Source of the DNA: an uncultured Bacteroidales bacterium
GTDB lineage: Bacteria > Bacteroidota > Bacteroidia > Bacteroidales > Bacteroidaceae
Direction of reading: 5' to 3'
NCBI GenBank assembly: GCA_902779315.1
Contig: CACZBC010000005.1
Coordinates: 1-52,279 of the forward strand
DNA: 52,279 bases
The notes beneath the pieces were generated by a model that was given only the letters and a program-made list of their open reading frames with translations, was not told the DNA's origin and ran no database searches. This document shows positions 24,458-32,842 of the stretch, piece after piece. Each line of letters starts with the position of its first letter. The stretch's first letter is position 1. The position numbers and the translations under genes are program-made.

Positions 24458-26493
24458 CATTGTTCATTTAATATGTTAATAGCTTGGTTATATACGTTCT
24501 CTGCTGTGAAGCCGAGCTTTTCGTCGAGCACTTTGTAGGGAGCGGAGAAGCCGAAGCTGTTGAGGCCCCAGACTGTGCTGCGCGGATCTGCTCCGATGAG
24601 GAAGCTTTGCAGGTTGACGGGCAGGCCGGCTGTGAGGCCGAAGACTTTTGCCCCTTCTGGCACTACGCTCTTCTGGTAAGCGACAGGCTGCTCGCGGAAG
24701 AGGCCTTCGCTGGGGACATCTACGATGCGAACTTTGTAGCCGTCCTGACGAAGGAGGCTTGCTCCTGCAACGAGGGTGCTGACTTCGGAACCTGTGGCAA
24801 CCAGAACCACATCTGGATTCTCGTCGCTTCCAGCCACGATGTAGCCGCCCTTGCGAGCCTGTTCGTAGTCGTTGCCTTCAGGCAGATTCTCGATGTTCTG
24901 GCGGCTGAGGATGAGGGCTGTGGGCGTATCTGTGTTCTCCATCGCCATTGCCCAAGCCGTAGTGGTCTCCTTGGCATCGGCTGGCCTGAGGACAAGCACT
25001 GAGTTCTTGCCGCTGTGGTTCTTCAGTTTCTCCATCAGGCGGATTTGTGCTTCCTGCTCGACGGGTTCGTGCGTAGGACCGTCTTCGCCAACGCGGAAGG
25101 CGTCGTGCGTCCAGATGAACTTGACGGGCACTTGCATCAGGGCAGCCATGCGGATGGCGGGCTTCATGTAGTCGGAGAAGACGAAGAATGTTCCGCAAGC
25201 CGCTATTGCACCGCCATGGAGCATTATGCCGATGCAGCAACAAGCCATCGTAAGCTCTGCAACACCTGCCTGCAGGAAGTTTCCGCCGTAGTTGTCGCGG
25301 GAGATGACTGTCGCTCCTCCCTTGAGGAAACCGTCTGTCTTGTCGGAATTGCAGAGGTCGGCCGAGCTGACAATCATGTTGGGCACCTGTTTTGCGAGCA
25401 GGGCGAGGCAGGCGCTCGAGGCGTTGCGGGTGGCGTCATTCGGCTTTTGCTCGATGCTCTTCCAGTCTATCTGCGGCAGTTTGCCACAGAACCAGTCCTT
25501 CAGTTGGGTTGCTTTCTCGTTGTTCTGCTTTGCCCAAGCCTCTTCTTCTTCATGTCGGATGGCAGCAATGCCTTCCAGTTCCTTGAGACGGGCTTCATAG
25601 AGATCTGCCACTTCGGGGAAGATGACGAATGGTTCGTCGGGGTTGCCGCCAAGGTTTGTGATGGTGTTGCGGAAAGCGTCGCCGCCAAGAGGTGCTCCGT
25701 GCGTCTTGCAGTTGCGTTCGTAGCTGCTTCCGTCTTCCTTGCGCGCACCCTTGCCCATGATGCAATGGCCGATGATGAGCGTCGGTTTGCCCTCCACGGC
25801 TTTGGCTTTGTCGAGTGCCTGGCGAATCTGTTCCACATCGTTGCCGTTGATGTCGTAGACTTCCCAGCCGAGTGCGCGATATCTCATTGCCACGTCTTCA
25901 CTTGTCACAACTTTCGTCTCGGTAGAGAGCTGGATGTCGTTGGAGTCGTAGAACATGATGAGGTTGTCGAGCCCCAGGTTGCCTGCGATTCGTGCAGCGC
26001 CAAGGCTCACCTCTTCCTGAATGCCGCCATCGCTGATGTAGGTGTAGACGGTCTCTTTCCCGAAGGTGGGATTGCCAGTCTTCGCATAGAGGAACTTTGC
26101 GGCGATGGCTGCGCCGACTGCATAGGCGTGGCCTTGTCCCAAGGGGCCTGAGCTGTTCTCTATGCCGCGTTCGTAGCAGACTTCTGGATGGCCTGGAGTG
26201 GGAGAGCCCCACTGACGGAGTTGCTGGATTTCGTCGAGGGTGAACTTCCCTGTGAGTGTCAGTTCCGCATAGAGCATCGGCGCCATGTGACCCGGGTCGA
26301 GGAAGAAACGGTCACGCCCTTCCCAAGTGGGATTCTTCGGGTCGAATTGCAGGTATTCGCTGAAGAGGACGTTGATGAAGTCTGCGCCGCCCATGGCTCC
26401 GCCGGGATGTCCGCTCTTTGCTTTCTCTACCATTGCAGCCGCCAGGATTCGGATGTTGTCGGCTGCGCGATTCATGAGAGGTATGCTGTTCAT
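24457..26493 (-). CDS. tkt: Transketolase
   Basis: A 678-residue thiamine diphosphate enzyme of the pentose phosphate pathway. The thiamine/metal site is in YISDGGIQEEVSLGAARIAG with the metal-binding FYDSNDIQL, and the substrate histidines occur in EKAKSGHPGG and THDAFRVGEDGPTHEP. Full length for the family. The gene has its own promoter and heads a unit with the S23-like gene, rpiB and DUF4419. The 5' untranslated region contains a CA-type dinucleotide repeat. Confidence 0.95.
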   Translation of the reverse strand: MNSIPLMNRAADNIRILAAAMVEKAKSGHPGGAMGGADFINVLFSEYLQFDPKNPTWEGRDRFFLDPGHMAPMLYAELTLTGKFTLDEIQQLRQWGSPTPGHPEVCYERGIENSSGPLGQGHAYAVGAAIAAKFLYAKTGNPTFGKETVYTYISDGGIQEEVSLGAARIAGNLGLDNLIMFYDSNDIQLSTETKVVTSEDVAMRYRALGWEVYDINGNDVEQIRQALDKAKAVEGKPTLIIGHCIMGKGARKEDGSSYERNCKTHGAPLGGDAFRNTITNLGGNPDEPFVIFPEVADLYEARLKELEGIAAIRHEEEEAWAKQNNEKATQLKDWFCGKLPQIDWKSIEQKPNDATRNASSACLALLAKQVPNMIVSSADLCNSDKTDGFLKGGATVISRDNYGGNFLQAGVAELTMACCCIGIMLHGGAIAACGTFFVFSDYMKPAIRMAALMQVPVKFIWTHDAFRVGEDGPTHEPVEQEAQIRLMEKLKNHSGKNSVLVLRPADAKETTTAWAMAMENTDTPTALILSRQNIENLPEGNDYEQARKGGYIVAGSDENPDVVLVATGSEVSTLVAGASLLRQDGYKVRIVDVPSEGLFREQPVAYQKSVVPEGAKVFGLTAGLPVNLQSFLIGADPRSTVWGLNSFGFSAPYKVLDEKLGFTAENVYNQAINILNEQ

Positions 26494-26502
26494 AATTGTA
26501 AA

Positions 26503-26526
26503 TATGTATGTGTGTGCGTGTGTGTG
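26503..26526. repeat. TG dinucleotide repeat in the tkt leader
   Basis: TATGTGTGTGCGTGTGTGTG lies between the tkt start codon and its predicted transcription start near 26541, so it is read as a CA-rich tract in the mRNA leader. Confidence 0.6.
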
Positions 26527-26548
26527 AAGGCAAATTTGTTTGACACTG

Positions 26549-26580
26549 CAAATTTACGATTTTTTACTGAGATTCACAAG
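26549..26580 (-). promoter_or_regulatory. tkt promoter
   Basis: Minus strand: CTTG (26580-26577), 20-bp spacer, TAAATTTG (26556-26549), followed by CAGTGT. The same TTTGCAGTGT string follows the -7 box of the orphan promoter at 26894-26925 on the other side of the long inverted repeat. Confidence 0.7.
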
Positions 26581-26595
26581 AGTCGGACACAAAAA

Positions 26596-26878
26596 AGCAC
26601 AAGAAAAAACACGCTGGATTTTGGGGGGGTGGTGGCGTGGTGGTACAGATGGCAGATGGCAGTTTCTATGTGAGCCATCTTTTTCATCTGCTGAGATTAA
26701 ACAAGTAAATAACTATAGAATATAGTTATATTATATATATATAATCATATATATATAATATAAAAATTTGACCTTCCAGATTTTCTACTGCAATTAGTGC
26801 TCATATAGAAACTGCCATCTGCCATCTGTACCACCACGCCACCACCCCCCCAAAATCCAGCGTGCTTTTTTGCGTGCT
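26596..26878. repeat. Long inverted repeat with AT-rich centre
   Basis: Arms 26610-26675 and 26799-26864 are 66 bp each with one mismatch; shorter outer matches (AGCAC/GTGCT) extend them to 26596 and 26878. The arms carry GGTGGTGGCGTGGTGGT and the tandem word CAGATGGCAGATGGCAG. The 123-bp spacer has an AT-only core of TATA runs. The arms end about 16 bp from outward-facing promoters on both sides. No coding capacity; it could form a large cruciform or RNA hairpin. Confidence 0.85.
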
Positions 26879-26893
26879 TATTTTAAGGAATTA

Positions 26894-26925
26894 TTTGCAC
26901 GCGCGCGCGAAAAGCCGTACCTTTG
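26894..26925 (+). promoter_or_regulatory. Orphan consensus promoter
   Basis: TTTG (26894-26897), 20-bp spacer that includes a CACGCGCGCGCG run, TACCTTTG (26918-26925). It points right, into the 22-bp repeats and antisense to the 54-residue gene and DUF4296. I see no plus-strand gene of normal size for it. Confidence 0.65.
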
Positions 26926-26944
26926 CAGTGTGATTCGAAACACA

Positions 26945-27012
26945 CACAGTCACGATGGCTTGCGTGACACTATACGATGGCTTACATAACACTATGTGAT
27001 TGGCCACTCAGC
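26945..27012. repeat. 22-bp repeat array 4
   Basis: Units GTGACACTATACGATGGCTT and ATAACACTATGTGATTGGCC and a partial third. The array runs into the stop codon of the gene at 27008-27172. Confidence 0.65.
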
Positions 27013-27172
27013 GTGTTATGACGAAAGTGCCTCCATGCCATTCGGTGAAAGGCTCTTCTCCCTCCAGGAAATGCCAGCTGAGGAAGTGTCCCCCTTCATC
27101 GGTCTCCACAACGACAGGACCTTGCTGGAGGGTTCCGTCGGGCAGGAGAATGTCGTGATAGGCACGTTTCAT
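27008..27172 (-). CDS. Small conserved-looking protein, 54 residues
   Basis: Too short to be found by usual length cut-offs, but its ATG overlaps the TGA of DUF4296 (ATGA), as other junctions in this unit do. It reads MKRAYHDILLPDGTLQQG, then VVVETDEGGHFLSWHFLEGE and EPFTEWHGGTFVITR. It has no signal peptide; the pattern of short strands and the FTEWHGGTF ending look like a small beta-rich domain. Function unknown. Its end lies in a 22-bp repeat array. Confidence 0.65.
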   Translation of the reverse strand: MKRAYHDILLPDGTLQQGPVVVETDEGGHFLSWHFLEGEEPFTEWHGGTFVITR

Positions 27173-28149
27173 CGGCGACGGCGGTTGATGCGTTGTGGGA
27201 TGCCTTGCTGAGGACGGATGGGGTTGGGGTTCTCCTTGACGACGTGTATCTTCTTCTCCTTGGGCTGGCTCTCGCGCACTTGAAGGGGGGAGAGGCGTTC
27301 GGCCTTCTGCTTGGGAAGCGTGTCGGAGCTGAGTGTGTCAGTGCGAAGCGTGTCGGCAGGGAGCTTGGGGGCGACGGGTTGCTCCTTGTGCATCCTGATG
27401 AGTTGCATCTCGCTCACGAGCAAGGGTTTGGGCTGGTCGGCACCTTTCACGATGGGCAGGTAGATGAAGCCGGAAATGGAGCGGAGCTGGAGGCTGTCGA
27501 TTGCCCTGCCGGGATTGTGGCGCATCTCGTTCTTCAGGCTGCTCCTCACCAGGTCAGTCACGCAGCAGACGGTGTCGTTGTCATAGTAGAAGTTGAGCAG
27601 GGCAATGGCTTCGTTGTTCATGGAGCGTCCCACGAACTGCGTCTTGAAGCGCCAAATGAATCTGTCGCCAGCCTTGAAGGTGGTGTCGGCTTTCATCGAG
27701 AAAGAATAGACGCATTGCACAGGGTTGGCCACAATGCAGGCAAAGTCCTTTCCGAGCCAGATGTTGGCCGTGTCGCCCTCGTTGGTCAGAGAAGCGAATT
27801 TGTCCTGGCTGGATGATAGCTCCAGTCCCATGCGCTCGGCCTGAGCCTGAACGCGAGTGACTACATTGTCATATATGTGTGTGAAGTCTTCGGCATGTCC
27901 GCTCCAGTATACCATCGAGGAGTCGAACTCAGCCTCCGTGATGCGGTGCTTTCGGAAGACGGCCTGAATGTAGTTGTAGCGCGCAACGTCCTGGTTCTCG
28001 ACTTGCGACTCTGCCATTCCCTGCGCCAAATGGAAGTCCACAAGGACATCCGTCATGTCGTCCTCGTCCAGAATGCCGCTCGGAAGGGGAGGGGAGCAGG
28101 CCGCCAGCAAAAGAGCCAGAGGCAGGAGGTAGGACGCGAGACGTTTCAT
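27169..28149 (-). CDS. DUF4296 lipoprotein
   Basis: A 326-residue lipoprotein. Lipobox LLAAC with Cys18 is followed by the DUF4296 domain (GILDEDDMTDVLVDFHLAQG, then YIQAVFRKHRITEAEFDSSMVYWSGHAEDF). The C-terminal part adds a beta-rich segment and a Pro/Thr/Lys-rich tail ending RINRRRR. DUF4296 lipoproteins regularly follow lspA in Bacteroidales; the role is not established. The ATG overlaps the lspA stop (ATGA), which rejects the longer in-frame reading into lspA. Confidence 0.9.
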   Translation of the reverse strand: MKRLASYLLPLALLLAACSPPLPSGILDEDDMTDVLVDFHLAQGMAESQVENQDVARYNYIQAVFRKHRITEAEFDSSMVYWSGHAEDFTHIYDNVVTRVQAQAERMGLELSSSQDKFASLTNEGDTANIWLGKDFACIVANPVQCVYSFSMKADTTFKAGDRFIWRFKTQFVGRSMNNEAIALLNFYYDNDTVCCVTDLVRSSLKNEMRHNPGRAIDSLQLRSISGFIYLPIVKGADQPKPLLVSEMQLIRMHKEQPVAPKLPADTLRTDTLSSDTLPKQKAERLSPLQVRESQPKEKKIHVVKENPNPIRPQQGIPQRINRRRR

Positions 28150-28751
28150 CTGAAAACGTTCTTGTTGTGGAAAATGATGAGGGCAATGACGCCGCATGAG
28201 ATGCTGGCATCGGCAAAGTTGAAGATGGGGCTGAAGAAAATGAAGTGCTCGCCACCAATGTAGGGCAGACTGGCAGGCCAATCCCATTCGACCAGAGGGA
28301 AGTAGAACATGTCCACCACTCGTCCAAGCATCAGCTGGCCGTAGCCTGTGCCCCAATGGACAAGTTCTGCAACCATGGGGGCAGGAGGGTTGTTGAAGAT
28401 CATGCCGTAGAACATGCAGTCGAAGATGTTGCCTGCAGCCCCAGCGGTTATCATGGTCAGGCAGACCAGATAGCCCCAGCCGATGCCTCGCTTGACACAA
28501 CGGCAAATGTACCACGTGAGCACGGCAACTGCCGCTATGCGGAACGAGGTGAGGAACCACTTGGGGATGACCTCCATACCGAATGCCATCCCATCATTCT
28601 CTGTGAAGAGAATCTGGAACCAGTCCGTCACCTTGATGCTTTGATGCAGATACATGCTTGTCTTGACCGCCACCTTGATGGCCTGGTCAACGACAACAAT
28701 GCCGACAGCAAGAGCTACGGAGGTTAGTGCTTGTGCCTGCCTGCGAGTCAT
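28146..28751 (-). CDS. lspA: Lipoprotein signal peptidase
   Basis: A 201-residue inner-membrane aspartyl protease that removes signal peptides of prolipoproteins. Four transmembrane helices are visible; the catalytic aspartates are in GAAGNIFDCMFYG and FNFADASIS. The VVDQAIKVAV and ENDGMAFGM segments are also typical. The ATG at 28751 overlaps the TAA of the TraR gene (TAATG), and the stop overlaps the start of DUF4296. Products of several lipoprotein genes in this window would be its substrates. Confidence 0.94.
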   Translation of the reverse strand: MTRRQAQALTSVALAVGIVVVDQAIKVAVKTSMYLHQSIKVTDWFQILFTENDGMAFGMEVIPKWFLTSFRIAAVAVLTWYICRCVKRGIGWGYLVCLTMITAGAAGNIFDCMFYGMIFNNPPAPMVAELVHWGTGYGQLMLGRVVDMFYFPLVEWDWPASLPYIGGEHFIFFSPIFNFADASISCGVIALIIFHNKNVFR

Positions 28752-29140
28752 TAGTGCTTCTTCTTGTCGCGAGCTTGCTTGGCTTCGATGGAGAGAGTGG
28801 CGTGAGGCACTGCACGAAGGCGCTCCTTCGGAATGAGCTTGCCCGTCTCGCGGCAGATGCCGTAGGTCTTGTTCTGGATGCGGACAAGTGCTGCCTGCAG
28901 TCCTGTGATGAACTTCTGGGCACGCATGCACTCGTTCATGAGGCTCTCTTTGGAGAGTGTCTCGCTGCCTTCCTCCAGCGTGTGATAGGTGGAGTGCGTC
29001 TCGTCGTCGTTTACGCCGCTCTCGTTAATCTTCTTCATGAGGATTTCGTAGTCGCTCTTGGCAACTGCAAGTTTCTCGTTGATGAGTTGGCGGAACTCCT
29101 CGAGCTCCTCGTCGGAGTACCTTACTTTGTTTTCTTCCAT
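28751..29140 (-). CDS. TraR/DksA family protein with degenerate zinc finger
   Basis: A 129-residue protein: an N-terminal coiled-coil hairpin (residues about 10-85, with KFITGLQAALVRIQNKTYG) and a C-terminal TraR/DksA finger region ICRETGKLIPKERLRAVPHAT. Only one of the usual four cysteines remains, so zinc binding is unlikely; this is common for the Bacteroidetes homologues. By family it may bind the RNA polymerase secondary channel. It lies between ileS and lspA with 12-base and overlapping junctions. Confidence 0.9.
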   Translation of the reverse strand: MEENKVRYSDEELEEFRQLINEKLAVAKSDYEILMKKINESGVNDDETHSTYHTLEEGSETLSKESLMNECMRAQKFITGLQAALVRIQNKTYGICRETGKLIPKERLRAVPHATLSIEAKQARDKKKH

Positions 29141-29152
29141 ATCTTTTTACTT

Positions 29153-32100
29153 TTATAATTTGCTGACTTTCAGTTCGCTGCCAAGCTGGATGCTGTTGGC
29201 AAGAACCTGTGATGCTATGTAGTCGCTGAACTTGCTGAGGCAAGTACGGTTGTCGTCACTTTCTGGGATGGTGACGTTGATGCGGTCTGTAATGTCGAAT
29301 CCGCTGTCCTTGCGAAGGGTTTGGATGCTGCGGATGAGTTCGCGGGCAACACCTTCGAGGCGCAGGTCCTCTGTGATTGTGAGGTCGAGGGCAACGGTCA
29401 GAGTGCCTTCGTTGGCAACGCTCCATCCTGGGATGTCTTGGCTGAAGATTTCGATGTCTTCGAGGTCAACAGTGACTTGTTCGCCTGTGTCGAGCGTGAG
29501 GGGCAGGTGCTCTTTCTCTTCGAGCTCTGCAATCTGTTCCTGACTCATGGCCAGGACTGCTGCATTGACACTCTTCATCAGCTTGCCGAACTTCTTGCCC
29601 ATTGTGCGGAAGTTGCACTTCACCTGCTTGACGAGCATTCCCTGAGCCTCCACGAACTCGAGCTCCTTGACGTTCACTTCGTCGAGGATGAGTTGCTGCA
29701 TGGCCTGGATGCGCTGTTGCTGCTCTGCACTCGTGGCCGGGATGGCGATGCGCTGAAGCGGTTGCTTCACGACAATCTGCTCTTTCTTGCGGAGCGAGAG
29801 TATCATGCTCGTAACCTGCTGAGCGAGAGCCATGCGCTGTTCCTGCTCGATGTCAATCTTGGCGTCGTCTGCAACGGGGAACTTAGCGAGGTGAACGCTC
29901 TTTGTCTCACCCTTGCCAGTCGCGTCGTTCAGGTCTCTCCAAAGACGGTCTGCATAGTATGGGGCGATGGGAGCCATCAGTCGGGCCACCGTTTCGAGGC
30001 ATGTGTAGAGCGTCTGATAAGCGCTCAGCTTGTCAAGGCTCATGGCAGAACCCCAGAAGCGCTTCTTCGAGAGGCGCACAAACCAGTTGCTGACGTTGTC
30101 GACCACAAAGGTCTGGATGAGTCGTCCTGCCCTTGTGGGCTCGTAATCCTCGTAGCATTGCTCAACCTCGCGAATGAGGCTGTTCAGGCAAGAGAGTATC
30201 CAACGGTCCATCTCAGGACGTTCGTTCATGGGCACATCAGGCTCTTCGTAGCTCCAACCGTCAACGTTGGCGTACATTGTGAGGAATGAGTATGTCTGGA
30301 AGAGCTTGCCGAAGAATGTGCGGCTCACTTCCTGCACGCCTTCCTCGTCGAACTTCAGGTTGTCCCAAGGCGCGCTGTTCGTTATCATATACCAGCGAAC
30401 GGCATCGCTTCCGTACTTCTCGATGGCACCAAACGGGTCGACGGCATTGCCAAGACGCTTCGACATCTTCATGCCGTTCTTGTCGAGCACGAGACCATTG
30501 CTGATGACGGCCTTGTAGCTGACACTGTCGAAGACCATTGTGGCAATGGCGTGCAAAGTATAGAACCAGCCGCGTGTCTGGTCCACGCCTTCTGCGATGA
30601 AGTCTGCAGGGAAGACGATTCCCTTGTCGAGCTGCTCTTTGTTCTCGAAGGGATAGTGTATCTGAGCGTAAGGCATAGCACCAGAGTCGAACCAAACATC
30701 GATGAGGTCAAGTTCGCGCTTCAATACTGCGCCACTCTCGCCTACGAGCCAAATCTGGTCGACATATGGGCGATGAAGGTCGATACGGTCGTAGTTCTCC
30801 TGACTCATATCGCCTGGCACGAAACCTTTTTCCTTGAGAGGATTGCTTGGCATCACGCCTGCAGCAACTGCCTTCTCTATCTCGTTGTACAGTTCCTCGA
30901 CAGAACCGATGCAAATCTCTTCGCGAGTCTCCTTGTTGCGCCAAATGGGAAGTGGTGTGCCCCAATAACGTGAACGGCTGAGGTTCCAGTCGTTGAGGTT
31001 CTCGAGCCACTTTCCGAAGCGGCCTGTACCTGTGCTTTCTGGCTTCCAGAGAATGGTGTTGTTGAGTTCCATCATGCGCTCTTTAGCCGCCGAGGAACGG
31101 ATGAACCAAGAGTCGAGAGGGTAGTAGAGGATGGGCTTGTCAGTTCGCCAGCAATGGGGATAGTTGTGGACGTGCTTCTCTATCTTGAAGGCCGTACCTT
31201 CGTCCTTCATCTCGATGCACATCTTCACGTTGAGGTCCATCTCCTTTGCAGCGGCTTTCTCGTCGTACTTGCCACCTTCGTTGAACTTCGGATCGTATGC
31301 ATTCTTCACGAAGTCGCCCTCGTGAATGGCGTAAGCCTCTTCGTTGACGCAAAGTTTGCGGAAACTCTCGTCCATATCTTCCTTGAGGAAATACTTGCCC
31401 GTGAAGTCCACCATAGGACGCGTATCGCCTGCTTTGTCGATGATGAAGAGGCTGGGAATGCCTGCATCCTTTGCCACCTTAGCGTCGTCAGCACCAAATG
31501 TGGGAGCGATGTGGACGATGCCAGTACCATCCTCGGTCGTGACATAATCGCCAGGGATAACTCGGAAAGCTTCTGCACTCTTGTCGACTACTTTGTCGTT
31601 CTCAAGCGCACAAGGCTTCACCCAAGGGAAGAGCTGCTCGTACTTCATGCCAACGAGGTCAGTTCCTTTGCCTCGCCAAACAATCTCGAGTTCCTGGCCT
31701 TCCTCAGCTTGGAAGTAAGCGGAGAGTCGAGCCTCGGCAATTATGTAAATGGCCTGTTCGCCAGTATAGGGGTTGCTGCCCTTGACGGCAACATAATCAA
31801 TCTTGGGTCCTACGCAAAGGGCTGTGTTCGAGGGCAATGTCCAAGGCGTTGTGGTCCAAGCCAGAACATATATCGGAGTGTTCTGAGTGCTCAGAGTATT
31901 CAGATTGTTCTGAGTGACACGGAACTGGGCCGTAACCGTTGTGTCTTTCACATCCCTGTAGCAGCCGGGCTGGTTGAGCTCGTGGCTCGACAGACCTGTT
32001 CCTGCAGCTGGAGAGTATGGCTGAATGGTGTAACCCTTATACAGTAAGTCCTTCTGGTAGAGCTGCTTCAGGAGCCACCAAAGCGTTTCGATGTACTTGT

Positions 32101-32563
32101 TGTCGTAGGTGATGTAGGGGTGTTCCATGTCGACCCAGTAGCCCATCTTGTGGCTGAGGTCGGCCCACTCGCTGGTGTACATCATCACGTTCTCGCGGCA
32201 CTTCTGGTTGTACTCCTCGATGCTGATGCTCTTGCCTATGTCTTCCTTTGTGATGCCAAGCTCTTTCTCTACGCCAAGCTCGACGGGAAGTCCGTGTGTG
32301 TCCCAGCCTGCCTTGCGCTTCACCTGGTAGCCCTTCATCGTCTTGAAGCGGCAGAAAGTGTCCTTGATGCTGCGAGCCAGGACGTGGTGAATGCCCGGAT
32401 GTCCGTTAGCCGATGGGGGACCTTCGTAGAAGACGAACGAGGGACAGCCCTCTCTCTCGGATATGCTTGAATGGAACACGTCTTCGTCGTCCCACTGCTG
32501 AAGCACTTCTTTGTTTACGTCACTCAGGTTGAGCTTATTTCGTTCTGTGAATTTCTTGCTCAT
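29153..32563 (-). CDS. ileS: Isoleucyl-tRNA synthetase
   Basis: A 1136-residue class I aminoacyl-tRNA synthetase. The HIGH motif appears as NGHPGIHHVL near residue 55 and KMSKR as NGMKMSKRLGN near 697. The editing (CP1) domain is present (WTTTPWTLPSNTALCVGP). The length and the long C-terminal part match the type 2, eukaryote-like IleRS that is often mupirocin tolerant; that phenotype is inference. It heads the unit ileS-traR-lspA-DUF4296-small gene. Confidence 0.95.
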   Translation of the reverse strand: MSKKFTERNKLNLSDVNKEVLQQWDDEDVFHSSISEREGCPSFVFYEGPPSANGHPGIHHVLARSIKDTFCRFKTMKGYQVKRKAGWDTHGLPVELGVEKELGITKEDIGKSISIEEYNQKCRENVMMYTSEWADLSHKMGYWVDMEHPYITYDNKYIETLWWLLKQLYQKDLLYKGYTIQPYSPAAGTGLSSHELNQPGCYRDVKDTTVTAQFRVTQNNLNTLSTQNTPIYVLAWTTTPWTLPSNTALCVGPKIDYVAVKGSNPYTGEQAIYIIAEARLSAYFQAEEGQELEIVWRGKGTDLVGMKYEQLFPWVKPCALENDKVVDKSAEAFRVIPGDYVTTEDGTGIVHIAPTFGADDAKVAKDAGIPSLFIIDKAGDTRPMVDFTGKYFLKEDMDESFRKLCVNEEAYAIHEGDFVKNAYDPKFNEGGKYDEKAAAKEMDLNVKMCIEMKDEGTAFKIEKHVHNYPHCWRTDKPILYYPLDSWFIRSSAAKERMMELNNTILWKPESTGTGRFGKWLENLNDWNLSRSRYWGTPLPIWRNKETREEICIGSVEELYNEIEKAVAAGVMPSNPLKEKGFVPGDMSQENYDRIDLHRPYVDQIWLVGESGAVLKRELDLIDVWFDSGAMPYAQIHYPFENKEQLDKGIVFPADFIAEGVDQTRGWFYTLHAIATMVFDSVSYKAVISNGLVLDKNGMKMSKRLGNAVDPFGAIEKYGSDAVRWYMITNSAPWDNLKFDEEGVQEVSRTFFGKLFQTYSFLTMYANVDGWSYEEPDVPMNERPEMDRWILSCLNSLIREVEQCYEDYEPTRAGRLIQTFVVDNVSNWFVRLSKKRFWGSAMSLDKLSAYQTLYTCLETVARLMAPIAPYYADRLWRDLNDATGKGETKSVHLAKFPVADDAKIDIEQEQRMALAQQVTSMILSLRKKEQIVVKQPLQRIAIPATSAEQQQRIQAMQQLILDEVNVKELEFVEAQGMLVKQVKCNFRTMGKKFGKLMKSVNAAVLAMSQEQIAELEEKEHLPLTLDTGEQVTVDLEDIEIFSQDIPGWSVANEGTLTVALDLTITEDLRLEGVARELIRSIQTLRKDSGFDITDRINVTIPESDDNRTCLSKFSDYIASQVLANSIQLGSELKVSKL

Positions 32564-32601
32564 ATTGTGTGCTTTGTTTTATACCTTTTTATTTTGGTGT
32601 G

Positions 32602-32632
32602 CAAAGATACGAAATATATATCAAACTACAAA
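32602..32632 (-). promoter_or_regulatory. ileS promoter
   Basis: Minus strand: TTTG (32632-32629), 19-bp spacer, TATCTTTG (32609-32602). Transcription would start near 32595. Confidence 0.75.
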
Positions 32633-32642
32633 ACACTACAGG

Positions 32643-32683
32643 AAAAAAAACGAAAAAGCCGTCCGAGAGTATTCTCGAACGGC
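32643..32683 (-). terminator. Terminator of the FadL-like porin gene
   Basis: On the minus strand GCCGTTCGAGA and TCTCGGACGGC pair with one mismatch around a 4-base loop and are followed by TTTTTCGTTTTTTTT. It lies 160 bases beyond the porin stop codon, so the 22-bp repeat array between them is part of the transcript. Confidence 0.82.
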
Positions 32684-32721
32684 ATATTGGCTGATGAAAT
32701 GTGGGGCGATTTTGAACTATC

Positions 32722-32842
32722 CCAGTGTCGTTTGCAATCATCTAGTGTGACGTTTGCAATTTACTAGTGTGACGTTTGCGTTTTACTAGTGTGACGTTTG
32801 CGTTTTACTAGTGCGACGTTTGCAATCGTCCCACGTCACGTT
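32722..32842. repeat. 22-bp repeat array 5
   Basis: CCAGTGTCGTTTGCAATCAT, CTAGTGTGACGTTTGCAATT, then two identical units CTAGTGTGACGTTTGCGTTT, one CTAGTGCGACGTTTGCAATC and a closing CCCACGTCACG. The period is 22 bp. It lies in the 3' untranslated region of the porin gene, before its terminator. Confidence 0.85.

Noticed and set aside
25015-26151. A 378-codon plus-strand frame antisense to tkt
   Set aside because: tkt is complete with all motifs on the other strand.
28751-29140. Loss-of-function of the TraR/DksA zinc finger as an oddity
   Set aside because: The missing cysteines are usual for Bacteroidetes homologues and so not specific to this genome.
32722-32842. CRISPR array
   Set aside because: The 22-bp units touch each other, lack unique spacers of constant length, and no cas gene is in the window.
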